From NCBI GenBank assembly GCA_037178625.1, contig CM074128.1, forward strand, positions 496,001 through 560,000: DNA of 64,000 nucleotides, given 5' to 3'. Below the pieces are notes generated by a model. It ran no database searches. It saw nothing but the letters and a program-made list of their open reading frames with translations, and had not been told where the DNA came from. A program made the position numbers and the translations under genes. Shown here one piece after another: positions 21,901 to 32,205 of the stretch (position 1 is the stretch's first letter; every line of letters starts with the position of its first letter). The stretch is from Skeletonema tropicum (Eukaryota > Bacillariophyta > Thalassiosirophyceae > Thalassiosirales > Thalassiosiraceae).

Positions 21901-22783
21901 CCCACGTTGGTGACGAATGGCACGAGAGGGCTCTGCTGCTGCTCAACTAGTCGTTGCGAGCGCCTTGTTCTTTTTTGTGGAGTAGGAGTAATTGGTGCAG
22001 CCGCTGATGATTTTGTTGCTTCTTTACGTTTGTTCTCATTATTTTTGTTCTTCTTCTTACCAGCGCATCCATCGTCGGGAAATGATACTTGCTCCGGCTT
22101 GTTGCAAGATCGCTGCCGATTATTAGTTGCACTGTAACTCTGTATATGTTCTATTTCTGTGCACAATAACTCTGCTGCGCGTATTGGTTCGTTGGGCACT
22201 TTCTCTCCCTTTCCAAAGTAGTAATAGTGCACCATCCGGCGTAATGACGAATTGAATGGACATGATGTTGTGAAATTTTTGTGGTATATCTTGTGTACAT
22301 TGCTGCTGTTGAAAGGTCCGGCTGCCTTGTTCAGACGCTGCACGAGTTTGTTCCGTAAGGTATTGTCTTTATCTACATTCGTATAGTGTCTGTGCAATAT
22401 CTCTACCAACGACTGGTCGCAAATCCACCTGCCGCGATAAGTGTCACTTTTACTGATGAGCCGTGTGAAAAGGTATTCAAAAAGTGTATTACCATCGTTC
22501 ATGATTACAATCTTTAGTCAACCTAATTGGCTATTTTGGATCTAGACATGCAAGAGAGGTTAATTTATCCTTTTGGTTGAGCAAATATCCAACTTGTTGT
22601 GCGTAGTACGCTCCGGAATTTGGCCATGGTTGGCATCTTTTTGCGCGGAGTGGCTCTTGTTGAGGGGTGAGTTGGGAGAAATCGGCCCAATGGGTTTTTA
22701 TAAGACTCACTACGTCATTTGTACCTAACATACGTAGGAATTCGAAACTTGAACGGCTATCCGAAAATCCGTGAAAACAGCTG
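18975..22783 (-). mobile_element. Tc1/mariner-superfamily transposon, apparently complete
   Basis: A 3809-bp element with inverted ends beginning CAGCTGTT. The inner match is imperfect (CGGATA and ATTCCTACGTA recur in both arms). It is flanked by TA at 18973-18974 and 22784-22785. Units 2 and 3 of the tandem array carry the empty site GACAGATAGATTTCG (25993-26013 region), proving the ends and the TA duplication. It encodes one long DDE transposase on the minus strand. Insertion into only one of three otherwise near-identical units dates it after the triplication. Confidence 0.93.
19173..22502 (-). CDS. DDE transposase, Tc1/mariner (IS630) superfamily, 1109 residues
   Basis: A single uninterrupted frame from the ATG at 22502. 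The likely catalytic triad is Asp590 (VIIFGQDEAIF), Asp721 (YVFLFDSSSGHAKK, followed by DAKEMN) and Glu962 (KYHAEYAGEGVEYSWGFSK). The order FDxSSxH..DAL..MN, then LANCTDFLSEQSQLEYVCES before the third acidic residue, is the pattern of the large Tc1/mariner-like transposases seen in fungi and protists. Residues 140-240 are low-complexity, with a basic cluster (PQKRTRRSQRL) and an acidic run (DDEDEDEDDDNNN). 360-470 includes a helix-turn-helix-like segment (PPSYSTVGRWVGYLGF). It is much longer than classical Tc1/mariner enzymes (about 340 residues). The intact frame and clean ends suggest possible activity. Confidence 0.88.
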   Translation of the reverse strand: MNDGNTLFEYLFTRLISKSDTYRGRWICDQSLVEILHRHYTNVDKDNTLRNKLVQRLNKAAGPFNSSNVHKIYHKNFTTSCPFNSSLRRMVHYYYFGKGEKVPNEPIRAAELLCTEIEHIQSYSATNNRQRSCNKPEQVSFPDDGCAGKKKNKNNENKRKEATKSSAAAPITPTPQKRTRRSQRLVEQQQSPLVPFVTNVGRLEDENNQVDDEDEDEDDDNNNSSGDIDGDNSSNNQTPNIIWQSPEAAALFGFDEGADVYNGLVQLVESLTLVGQSANGYEEAGVIDLHEDSKLTKHALFDLRNKCLYLRVAYSIALAEYRVGFPFQACCDKAARLLNDLTLFNAATGRTIMNWNRIFRVNHQFPNPNPYVANGIKRKPTLFEVFPTAAVDVSNFILDHLEHFSVELLREHFNTTMIKQLNEEVKTNINFTEDSEEFQLVDRYLKNPPSYSTVGRWVGYLGFKREVSKKCYYVDGHEYAEQIEHRSRLTDEYLSVLEPRSHRWVHLSQTEFDDLKTALEDDKDGEKAKDMLDKVAYKFKGVDEKVYFEFHVDKHVRLQKIANDKYGAFGGRVSIRKKAEDKPVIIFGQDEAIFNAFLSRTHQWVDPNGRRAIMPKTVGAGIMISAFQSRELGWGIPITEDQLKEINAARANQEYFDKAAAIAVNGNTKKQPLESSPGILKFAYGKNGYWTGNHTILQTEDIIDCVKVILGDEYEYVFLFDSSSGHAKKRVDGLDAKEMNKNWHSTPSQARNTKIERQEEFVGPYYDASNPAMVTIGQEQTMNFTSEDVGPFWLTAEERERRRHDREVEIPEDKRKERHKVKKELISELMDTEWGKKEGEIRLWKMTHAELAKMAQASSIDIKITPTTKMIYGWEGKGKGLLQIAYERGWIDIATFRKGSYQVMKYDDEGNLVPELSLRHLLANCTDFLSEQSQLEYVCESLGVRALITTKYHAEYAGEGVEYSWGFSKALYRRHPLAQKKTTADFLALVDKCISREVLTVDLIRKFSARARGYMETYKMLEIEAKNTKETEGNSSEDAPIPHKRIETLKKVLKCHRAAIDFDKSFIMKTVYAKDFDFKNDLLKKEEKLNFSLRVKRENTKVEATAKKK

Positions 22784-22876
22784 TAGATTTCGATTTCAGC
22801 GCTTCATGGGTCCCTCCCCACTCCGCGAATATTGAGATGCCTTTGCAATGCATTTTGGGAATGGTGTGGCATTCTA

Positions 22877-24477
22877 ACAAGAGGCTTCTTCAAGCACGGA
22901 GTTCCCTTTTGGGTCGAGTTCTCGTCGAGACCGAGCGCTACCAAAATGCGATCGATAAGACCTTTTTGCGTCATCAAGATCTTTCCACCATTCTCTTCAT
23001 TTGCGGGAATCCTCTTCATGTCAATTCCAAGAAATCCTGCAGAATCAGACCCACGAGCTCGCAAGTCCTTTCCAAGAACGGTGATGTTCTCCTCGTCACG
23101 AGACCACATTAGAATGTCGTCAACAAAGATTACGGCAATGGTAGTGTCTCCAATGAACAAACACGGATCAAAAGAGCTTTGGCGCATGCCACATTCTTCC
23201 ATTTTCTCAACCATGAACTCGTAGAACGCTTTGGGAGAGTTCTTGAGACCGTAAATACATCGCTTCAACTTGAGAACGCGAGGACGACCATTCTTATCAA
23301 ACTGCTTGAAACCTTGTGGCATCTCTAAATAGATTTCTTCACCAGGCGCAAGCTTGCTGTGAAGGAAAGCTGCCTTCACATCTCCTTGCTTACTCTTCAA
23401 TCCAAGAATACACTCCAGGATCAAAAGTATTCGCACGGTAGTCCACTGCACGACCGGTGCATATAGACTGTCATCAAAATAGTGGATTCCTGCCTTTGCG
23501 AGGTCTCCACGAGCACACAAACGAGCTTTCATCTTCTTGATCAGACCGTCAGGAAAACGCTTGCATCGCATCGCCCAAGTAGTTGGTAGAGGATGCATCT
23601 CATCTGTTCGATCAACAATATCCCACGAGTCCATCTGTTCCAAAGTCTCCACTTCCAAAACTGCGGCTTGCCAGTACTCTTCTGCAAAAGGTCCATTCAT
23701 AGCTTGCCACCAGTTGGGGTAGTCATCTTTGTTGGCATTTGCTTTAGCTGCTAACATCAAGGGATGCAGCCATTCAACAACAAGGTCGGACGAAATGCCT
23801 TCATAGCCATGATCAATTGCGGCTAAGTGCACAAAACGAGATAAATCACTCTGCATCAATTCTTCAACGGAAGGAACACTTATGTTGTCAACTCTTGCCA
23901 CATAAAATGCTTCAACCAACTTCCTCTTTGCTAATCTCGCCTTGTAATGCTTACGTTTACGAGACAATCTCGGAGGTTGCTGTCGCTTCGAGCTGCGTGT
24001 AATACCAAATTGATCAGGGTGCGCACGAACATAGTCTTTGTCTATGTGCTTATCCGTCACCAAACTAGCATAGGCGCGTTGGAAATCCGGATGAGAAATA
24101 TAAGCTCCCTCAGACACGCCATCTCTAAGTCCTCTAGTTCCACGATTGTACCCATCTCGCCTCAACCTTTGAGAGCGACGAGTAGCGTGAGGATTTGGAG
24201 CAGGCGGCACCGGCGGTACATGGCCAGGCGCAGGTGATGGCTGTGACGGTGCTCCCTCAGAGACTTCAGGAGCTGCTCCCTCTGGAGCATTATCAGATGC
24301 GACGGAATCATCATCAGATTCATCGCTTGAGCTGGAGAAGCTTATCTGGCGAGATAGCGCTGGCGAGCGCGAAGTATCTGCCAAGGGAGAAAACATTCGT
24401 TCTGTGAAGTTGGTGCTTATGGCCGTTTTCTCAATGTTAGATTCTTGCGGCCAGCTACCTGTTCGTAGCGAGTGCAT
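22877..24477 (-). pseudogene. Ty1/copia reverse transcriptase fragment, unit 1
   Basis: Antisense copia pol piece. After a Ser/Asp-rich spacer typical of the integrase-RT linker come LEVETLEQMDSWDIV, TWAMRCKRFPDG, the RT motif A QGDVKAAFLHSKL, EMPQGFKQF, CIYGLKNSPKAFYEFM and the catalytic FVDDIL. The C terminus is cut at KKPLV, and RNase H is replaced by unrelated frame (22804-22876). The reading frame is otherwise open. gag, protease and integrase are absent, so this is a fragment. On the plus strand over its 5' end lies an open frame (24404-24586) ending VTANKEFQEQWEGVKTA... just where the truncated A gene begins. Confidence 0.85.
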
Positions 24478-24585
24478 CAAGATTGTCACCTACGGTTTGG
24501 CAAAAGTCACTGCTAATAAGGAGTTTCAAGAGCAGTGGGAAGGAGTGAAGACTGCAGCATCCAATCAATTTGCCGCAGTCGAATA

Positions 24586-25753
24586 AATTCTCGTGGCAGC
24601 GGTGCCTTGACAGTGGATAGATTGAAGGATACGATGAAAGATGGCTTATATGAAGTTCTCGTCCCTGGCCCCAATTATTCCACCGAGTGCAGCACTCTTT
24701 CTTACGCTGGCACTTGTCTAGTATTCAAGCTACTCATCGAAGCTGACAACATTGGGCAGATCATCGCAGCACCAACGAACTTTGATCCCATTCAAGTCAT
24801 CGGAGTCGATCAAGCTGATAACAAGATCTATGGGTATTATCCCACTGAGAGTGGTGCATGGGACCGCAAACCTACTAAGTGGGGCGATGCGAAAGATGGT
24901 AGCTTGAGCTGTACTGATAATGTAGTCATTGGGCTGTCTAAACATGATAAGGTGAGGATCTTATTCGAAATTTGTTCATATATATGCTGTACATTCTTTC
25001 ATGGAAGATAACCTCTCACCTCTTCCTACCTTTGTTTAGATGTTTGGTCTCTGGGGAGACTTCGACTATGCCAGACATGACGTTGAGTGTGCTGAACCTC
25101 CATCCAACATTGAAGAATGGTCTGGTTTTTTGGCGCCCTATCGCGGTAGATACTGCCCTGGAAAGGACGATAATCAACTGTGGAAGTGTACATGGCACAG
25201 CACGAAAAATGGTGGAACGAAAGTGGAGAAGCTCAATTGGACGCCTGCCTCGAAGATCACTCGTTTTGAAAGTGGTATTTGGGGTATCTCTACTGGTGGG
25301 AAGTTACTTAAACTTTGGAATGATAATGGCACTATTCGTAGCGCTCCTATTAATCTACCCAATATTCATGGTGTTCGAGCTGTTGGGGGTCTTGAAGATA
25401 AGTATGTTTGGGACTCAGGCGTGTTGCTCACCAACGAAGATGATAAAGTTTACAATGTTTACTGGAGAGATGGCAGTTGGAAGGAGAAAGAAATAACCAT
25501 CAACGCGAATCCGCCGACGGAAAGGAATATTTTGGTATTGTTTGGCAGCCACAACGGTGAGATGTACATGCTGTATGGATGGTATGATTTTGACCCACTT
25601 GGTCATCGATATGGTTTTAATCCAACATGTGGTTGGCCATACTGTTCCCTTCATGAGGTTTACCTGTACCACATGAAGTTTGTTGGAGGTGATGATAGGT
25701 ACCACGCTGAACGCATTGAGATAGACGACTATTTTTGTGATTGCTACGCCTAA
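24586..25753 (+). pseudogene. A2: 5'-truncated A gene, unit 1
   Basis: Starts at AATTCTCGTGG, corresponding to 11526 in A1, so the signal peptide and about 105 residues are missing. The intron (24952-25039) and exon 2 (25040-25753) are intact, including the YFCDCYA end. A chimeric frame from 24535 reads from antisense copia DNA into the A frame, but it lacks a signal peptide. Probably not functional, although exon 2 coding is fully preserved. Confidence 0.85.
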
Positions 25754-26102
25754 GTGTAATCATTATTTTGGTTCACTGCTATCACAGCTGCAGCTACTGC
25801 GGGCTGTGTTTATGCAAACAGTGCTTCGAATTGGGGTTGGGGCTCTATTCCAGTGTTACCGTTAAACTTGCCGATGAAGGTACAAGCTCGCTCATTATTC
25901 TCCTTGTTCAAGTGATTAACGTAACATATTAGGGTGAAAAATATTGTTTCAAGGATTTCTACACTTAAGGATTTCGCGCAATTTTACCCAGATCATGCGG
26001 TTCGACAGATAGATTTCGATTTCAGCGCTTCATGGGTCCCTCCCCACTCCGCGAATATTGAGATGCCTTTGCAATGCATTTTGGGAATGGTGTGGCATTC
26101 TA

Positions 26103-27703
26103 ACAAGAGGCTTCTTCAAGCACGGAGTTCCCTTTTGGGTCGAGTTCTCGTCGAGACCGAGCGCTACCAAAATGCGATCGATAAGACCTTTTTGCGTCAT
26201 CAAGATCTTTCCACCATTCTCTTCATTTGCGGGAATCCTCTTCATGTCAATTCCAAGAAATCCTGCAGAATCAGACCCACGAGCTCGCAAGTCCTTTCCA
26301 AGAACGGTGATGTTCTCCTCGTCACGAGACCACATTAGAATGTCGTCAACAAAGATTACGGCAATGGTAGTGTCTCCAATGAACAAACACGGATCAAAAG
26401 AGCTTTGGCGCATGCCACATTCTTCCATTTTCTCAACCATGAACTCGTAGAACGCTTTGGGAGAGTTCTTGAGACCGTAAATACATCGCTTCAACTTGAG
26501 AACGCGAGGACGACCATTCTTATCAAACTGCTTGAAACCTTGTGGCATCTCTAAATAGATTTCTTCACCAGGCGCAAGCTTGCTGTGAAGGAAAGCTGCC
26601 TTCACATCTCCTTGCTTACTCTTCAATCCAAGAATACACTCCAGGATCAAAAGTATTCGCACGGTAGTCCACTGCACGACCGGTGCATATAGACTGTCAT
26701 CAAAATAGTGGATTCCTGCCTTTGCGAGGTCTCCACGAGCACACAAACGAGCTTTCATCTTCTTGATCAGACCGTCAGGAAAACGCTTGCATCGCATCGC
26801 CCAAGTAGTTGGTAGAGGATGCATCTCATCTGTTCGATCAACAATATCCCACGAGTCCATCTGTTCCAAAGTCTCCACTTCCAAAACTGCGGCTTGCCAG
26901 TACTCTTCTGCAAAAGGTCCATTCATAGCTTGCCACCAGTTGGGGTAGTCATCTTTGTTGGCATTTGCTTTAGCTGCTAACATCAAGGGATGCAGCCATT
27001 CAACAACAAGGTCGGACGAAATGCCTTCATAGCCATGATCAATTGCGGCTAAGTGCACAAAACGAGATAAATCACTCTGCATCAATTCTTCAACGGAAGG
27101 AACACTTATGTTGTCAACTCTTGCCACATAAAATGCTTCAACCAACTTCCTCTTTGCTAATCTCGCCTTGTAATGCTTACGTTTACGAGACAATCTCGGA
27201 GGTTGCTGTCGCTTCGAGCTGCGTGTAATACCAAATTGATCAGGGTGCGCACGAACATAGTCTTTGTCTATGTGCTTATCCGTCACCAAACTAGCATAGG
27301 CGCGTTGGAAATCCGGATGAGAAATATAAGCTCCCTCAGACACGCCATCTCTAAGTCCTCTAGTTCCACGATTGTACCCATCTCGCCTCAACCTTTGAGA
27401 GCGACGAGTAGCGTGAGGATTTGGAGCAGGCGGCACCGGCGGTACATGGCCAGGCGCAGGTGATGGCTGTGACGGTGCTCCCTCAGAGACTTCAGGAGCT
27501 GCTCCCTCTGGAGCATTATCAGATGCGACGGAATCATCATCAGATTCATCGCTTGAGCTGGAGAAGCTTATCTGGCGAGATAGCGCTGGCGGGCGCGAAG
27601 TATCTGCCAAGGGAGAAAACATTCGTTCTGTGAAGTTGGTGCTTATGGCCGTTTTCTCAATGTTAGATTCTTGCGGCCAGCTACCTGTTCGTAGCGAGTG
27701 CAT
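26103..27703 (-). pseudogene. Ty1/copia reverse transcriptase fragment, unit 2
   Basis: Same content and ends as the unit 1 copy: RT motifs QGDVKAAFLHSKL and FVDDIL, with RNase H missing. The frame is open, but it is only a pol fragment with no flanking LTR. Confidence 0.85.
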
Positions 27704-27811
27704 CAAGATTGTCACCTACGGTTTGGCAAAAGTCACTGCTAATAAGGAGTTTCAAGAGCAGTGGGAAGGAGTGAAGACTGCAGCATCCAATCAATTTGCC
27801 GCAGTCGAATA

Positions 27812-28979
27812 AATTCTCGTGGCAGCGGTGCCTTGACAGTGGATAGATTGAAGGATACGATGAAAGATGGCTTATATGAAGTTCTCGTCCCTGGCCCCAA
27901 TTATTCCACCGAGTGCAGCACTCTTTCTTACGCTGGCACTTGTCTAGTATTCAAGCTACTCATCGAAGCTGACAACATTGGGCAGATCATCGCAGCACCA
28001 ACGAACTTTGATCCCATTCAAGTCATCGGAGTCGATCAAGCTGATAACAAGATCTATGGGTATTATCCCACTGAGAGTGGTGCATGGGACCGCAAACCTA
28101 CTAAGTGGGGCGATGCGAAAGATGGTAGCTTGAGCTGTACTGATAATGTAGTCATTGGGCTGTCTAAACATGATAAGGTGAGGATCTTATTCGAAATTTG
28201 TTCATATATATGCTGTACATTCTTTCATGGAAGATAACCTCTCACCTCTTCCTACCTTTGTTTAGATGTTTGGTCTCTGGGGAGACTTCGACTATGCCAG
28301 ACATGACGTTGAGTGTGCTGAACCTCCATCCAACATTGAAGAATGGTCTGGTTTTTTGGCGCCCTATCGCGGTAGATACTGCCCTGGAAAGGACGATAAT
28401 CAACTGTGGAAGTGTACATGGCACAGCACGAAAAATGGTGGAACGAAAGTGGAGAAGCTCAATTGGACGCCTGCCTCGAAGATCACTCGTTTTGAAAGTG
28501 GTATTTGGGGTATCTCTACTGGTGGGAAGTTACTTAAACTTTGGAATGATAATGGCACTATTCGTAGCGCTCCTATTAATCTACCCAATATTCATGGTGT
28601 TCGAGCTGTTGGGGGTCTTGAAGATAAGTATGTTTGGGACTCAGGCGTGTTGCTCACCAACGAAGATGATAAAGTTTACAATGTTTACTGGAGAGATGGC
28701 AGTTGGAAGGAGAAAGAAATAACCATCAACGCGAATCCGCCGACGGAAAGGAATATTTTGGTATTGTTTGGCAGCCACAACGGTGAGATGTACATGCTGT
28801 ATGGATGGTATGATTTTGACCCACTTGGTCATCGATATGGTTTTAATCCAACATGTGGTTGGCCATACTGTTCCCTTCATGAGGTTTACCTGTACCACAT
28901 GAAGTTTGTTGGAGGTGATGATAGGTACCACGCTGAACGCATTGAGATAGACGACTATTTTTGTGATTGCTACGCCTAA
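27812..28979 (+). pseudogene. A3: 5'-truncated A gene, unit 2
   Basis: As A2: no signal peptide, intron 28178-28265, exon 2 28266-28979 intact. The predicted exon 2 is identical to A2. Confidence 0.85.
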
Positions 28980-29328
28980 GTGTAATCATTATTTTGGTTC
29001 ACTGCTATCACAGCTGCAGCTACTGCGGGCTGTGTTTATGCAAACAGTGCTTCGAATTGGGGTTGGGGCTCTATTCCAGTGTTACCGTTAAACTTGCCGA
29101 TGAAGGTACAAGCTCGCTCATTATTCTCCTTGTTCAAGTGATTAACGTAACATATTAGGGTGAAAAATATTGTTTCAAGGATTTCTACACTTAAGGATTT
29201 CGCGCAATTTTACCCAGATCATGCGGTTCGACAGATAGATTTCGATTTCAGCGCTTCATGGGTCCCTCCCCACTCCGCGAATATTGAGATGCCTTTGCAA
29301 TGCATTTTGGGAATGGTGTGGCATTCTA

Positions 29329-30929
29329 ACAAGAGGCTTCTTCAAGCACGGAGTTCCCTTTTGGGTCGAGTTCTCGTCGAGACCGAGCGCTACCAAAATG
29401 CGATCGATAAGACCTTTTTGCGTCATCAAGATCTTTCCACCATTCTCTTCATTTGCGGGAATCCTCTTCATGTAAATTACAAGAAATCCTGCAGAATCAG
29501 ACCCACGAGCTCGCAAGTCCTTTCCAAGAACGGTGATGTTCTCCTCGTCACGAGACCACATTAGAATGTCGTCAACAAAGATTACGGCAATGGTAGTGTC
29601 TCCAATGAACAAACACGGATCAAAAGAGCTTTGGCGCATGCCACATTCTTCCATTTTCTCAACCATGAACTCGTAGAACGCTTTGGGAGAGTTCTTGAGA
29701 CCGTAAATACATCGCTTCAACTTGAGAACGCGAGGACGACCATTCTTATCAAACTGCTTGAAACCTTGTGGCATCTCTAAATAGATTTCTTCACCAGGCG
29801 CAAGCTTGCTGTGAAGGAAAGCTGCCTTCACATCTCCTTGCTTACTCTTCAATCCAAGAATACACTCCAGGATCAAAAGTATTCGCACGGTAGTCCACTG
29901 CACGACCGGTGCATATAGACTGTCATCAAAATAGTGGATTCCTGCCTTTGCGAGGTCTCCACGAGCACACAAACGAGCTTTCATCTTCTTGATCAGACCG
30001 TCAGGAAAACGCTTGCATCGCATCGCCCAAGTAGTTGGTAGAGGATGCATCTCATCTGTTCGATCAACAATATCCCACTAGTCCATCTGTTCCAAAGTCT
30101 CCACTTCCAAAACTGCGGCTTGCCAGTACTCTTCTGCAAAAGGTCCATTCATAGCTTGCCACCAGTTGGGGTAGTCATCTTTGTTGGCATTTGCTTTAGC
30201 TGCTAACATCAAGGGATGCAGCCATTCAACAACAAGGTCGGACGAAATGCCTTCATAGCCATGATCAATTGCGGCTAAGTGCACAAAACGAGATAAATCA
30301 CTCTGCATCAATTCTTCAACGGAAGGAACACTTATGTTGTCAACTCTTGCCACATAAAATGCTTCAACCAACTTCCTCTTTGCTAATCTCGCCTTGTAAT
30401 GCTTACGTTTACGAGACAATCTCGGAGGTTGCTGTCGCTTCGAGCTGCGTGTAATACCAAATTGATCAGGGTGCGCACGAACATAGTCTTTGTCTATGTG
30501 CTTATCCGTCACCAAACTAGCATAGGCGCGTTGGAAATCCGGATGAGAAATATAAGCTCCCTCAGACACGCCATCTCTAAGTCCTCTAGTTCCACGATTG
30601 TACCCATCTCGCCTCAACCTTTGAGAGCGACGAGTAGCGTGAGGATTTGGAGCAGGCGGCACCGGCGGTACATGGCCAGGCGCAGGTGATGGCTGTGACG
30701 GTGCTCCCTCAGAGACTTCAGGAGCTGCTCCCTCTGGAGCATTATCAGATGCGACGGAATCATCATCAGATTCATCGCTTGAGCTGGAGAAGCTTATCTG
30801 GCGAGATAGCGCTGGCGAGCGCGAAGTATCTGCCAAGGGAGAAAACATTCGTTCTGTGAAGTTGGTGCTTATGGCCGTTTTCTCAATGTTAGATTCTTGC
30901 GGCCAGCTACCTGTTCGTAGCGAGTGCAT
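29329..30929 (-). pseudogene. Ty1/copia reverse transcriptase fragment, unit 3, with a stop
   Basis: Same fragment as units 1 and 2, but an in-frame TAG at 30080-30078 replaces a Ser codon in the MDSWDI block. A change from GIDMKR to VIYMKR lies near 29472-29480. It shows the first decay within the array. Confidence 0.88.
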
Positions 30930-31037
30930 CAAGATTGTCACCTACGGTTTGGCAAAAGTCACTGCTAATAAGGAGTTTCAAGAGCAGTGGGAAGGAGTGA
31001 AGACTGCAGCATCCAATCAATTTGCCGCAGTCGAATA

Positions 31038-32205
31038 AATTCTCGTGGCAGCGGTGCCTTGACAGTGGATAGATTGAAGGATACGATGAAAGATGGCTTA
31101 TATGAAGTTCTCGTCCCTGGCCCCAATTATTCCACCGAGTGCAGCACTCTTTCTTACGCTGGCACTTGTCTAGTATTCAAGCTACTCATCGAAGCTGACA
31201 ACATTGGGCAGATCATCGCAGCACCAACGAACTTTGATCCCATTCAAGTCATCGGAGTCGATCAAGCTGATAACAAGATCTATGGGTATTATCCCACTGA
31301 GAGTGGTGCATGGGACCGCAAACCTACTAAGTGGGGCGATGCGAAAGATGGTAGCTTGAGCTGTACTGATAATGTAGTCATTGGGCTGTCTAAACATGAT
31401 AAGGTGAGGATCTTATTCGAAATTTGTTCATATATATGCTGTACATTCTTTCATGGAAGATAACCTCTCACCTCTTCCTACCTTTGTTTAGATGTTTGGT
31501 CTCTGGGGAGACTTCGACTATGCCAGACATGACGTTGAGTGTGCTGAACCTCCATCCAACATTGAAGAATGGTCTGGTTTTTTGGCGCCCTATCGCGGTA
31601 GATACTGCCCTGGAAAGGACGATAATCAACTGTGGAAGTGTACATGGCACAGCACGAAAAATGGTGGAACGAAAGTGGAGAAGCTCAATTGGACGCCTGC
31701 CTCGAAGATCACTCGTTTTGAAAGTGGTATTTGGGGTATCTCTACTGGTGGGAAGTTACTTAAACTTTGGAATGATAATGGCACTATTCGTAGCGCTCCT
31801 ATTAATCTACCCAATATTCATGGTGTTCGAGCTGTTGGGGGTCTTGAAGATAAGTATGTTTGGGACTCAGGCGTGTTGCTCACCAACGAAGATGATAAAG
31901 TTTACAATGTTTACTGGAGAGATGGCAGTTGGAAGGAGAAAGAAATAACCATCAACGCGAATCCGCCGACGGAAAGGAATATTTTGGTATTGTTTGGCAG
32001 CCACAACGGTGAGATGTACATGCTGTATGGATGGTATGATTTTGACCCACTTGGTCATCGATATGGTTTTAATCCAACATGTGGTTGGCCATACTGTTCC
32101 CTTCATGAGGTTTACCTGTACCACATGAAGTTTGTTGGAGGTGATGATAGGTACCACGCTGAACGCATTGAGATAGACGACTATTTTTGTGATTGCTACG
32201 CCTAA
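31038..32205 (+). pseudogene. A4: 5'-truncated A gene, unit 3
   Basis: Intron 31404-31491, exon 2 31492-32205 intact, signal peptide missing. Together with its 3' flank it begins the large duplicate D2. Confidence 0.85.

Larger units (their letters stand above)
18914..25950 (+). repeat. 3226-bp tandem unit 1, interrupted by a Tc1/mariner-like element
   Basis: The unit starts AAGGATTTCTACACTTAAGG (18914) and ends ATATTGTTTC (25950). Removing the insertion 18975-22783 and one TA leaves 61 plus 3165 bp, exactly 3226 bp, the same length as units 2 and 3. Each unit consists of a 60-bp leader, antisense copia reverse transcriptase (about 1.7 kb) and a 5'-truncated A gene with its 3' flank (about 1.36 kb). 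Confidence 0.92.
25951..29176 (+). repeat. 3226-bp tandem unit 2
   Basis: Direct copy of unit 1 without the DDE transposon, carrying the empty TA target. Only isolated substitutions separate it from units 1 and 3, for example a Ser to Pro change in the copia spacer at about 27591. Confidence 0.93.

Noticed and set aside
22804..22876. C-terminal extension of the copia RT frames (RMPHHSQNALQRHLN...)
   Set aside because: The joined copy at 37262 shows the true continuation is KDAEGD; this tail is read from unrelated fused DNA.
24535..25011. Chimeric 158-codon frame entering the A2 gene, repeated in A3-A5
   Set aside because: It begins in antisense copia DNA, lacks a signal peptide and runs past the conserved splice donor; a product of the junction, not a gene.
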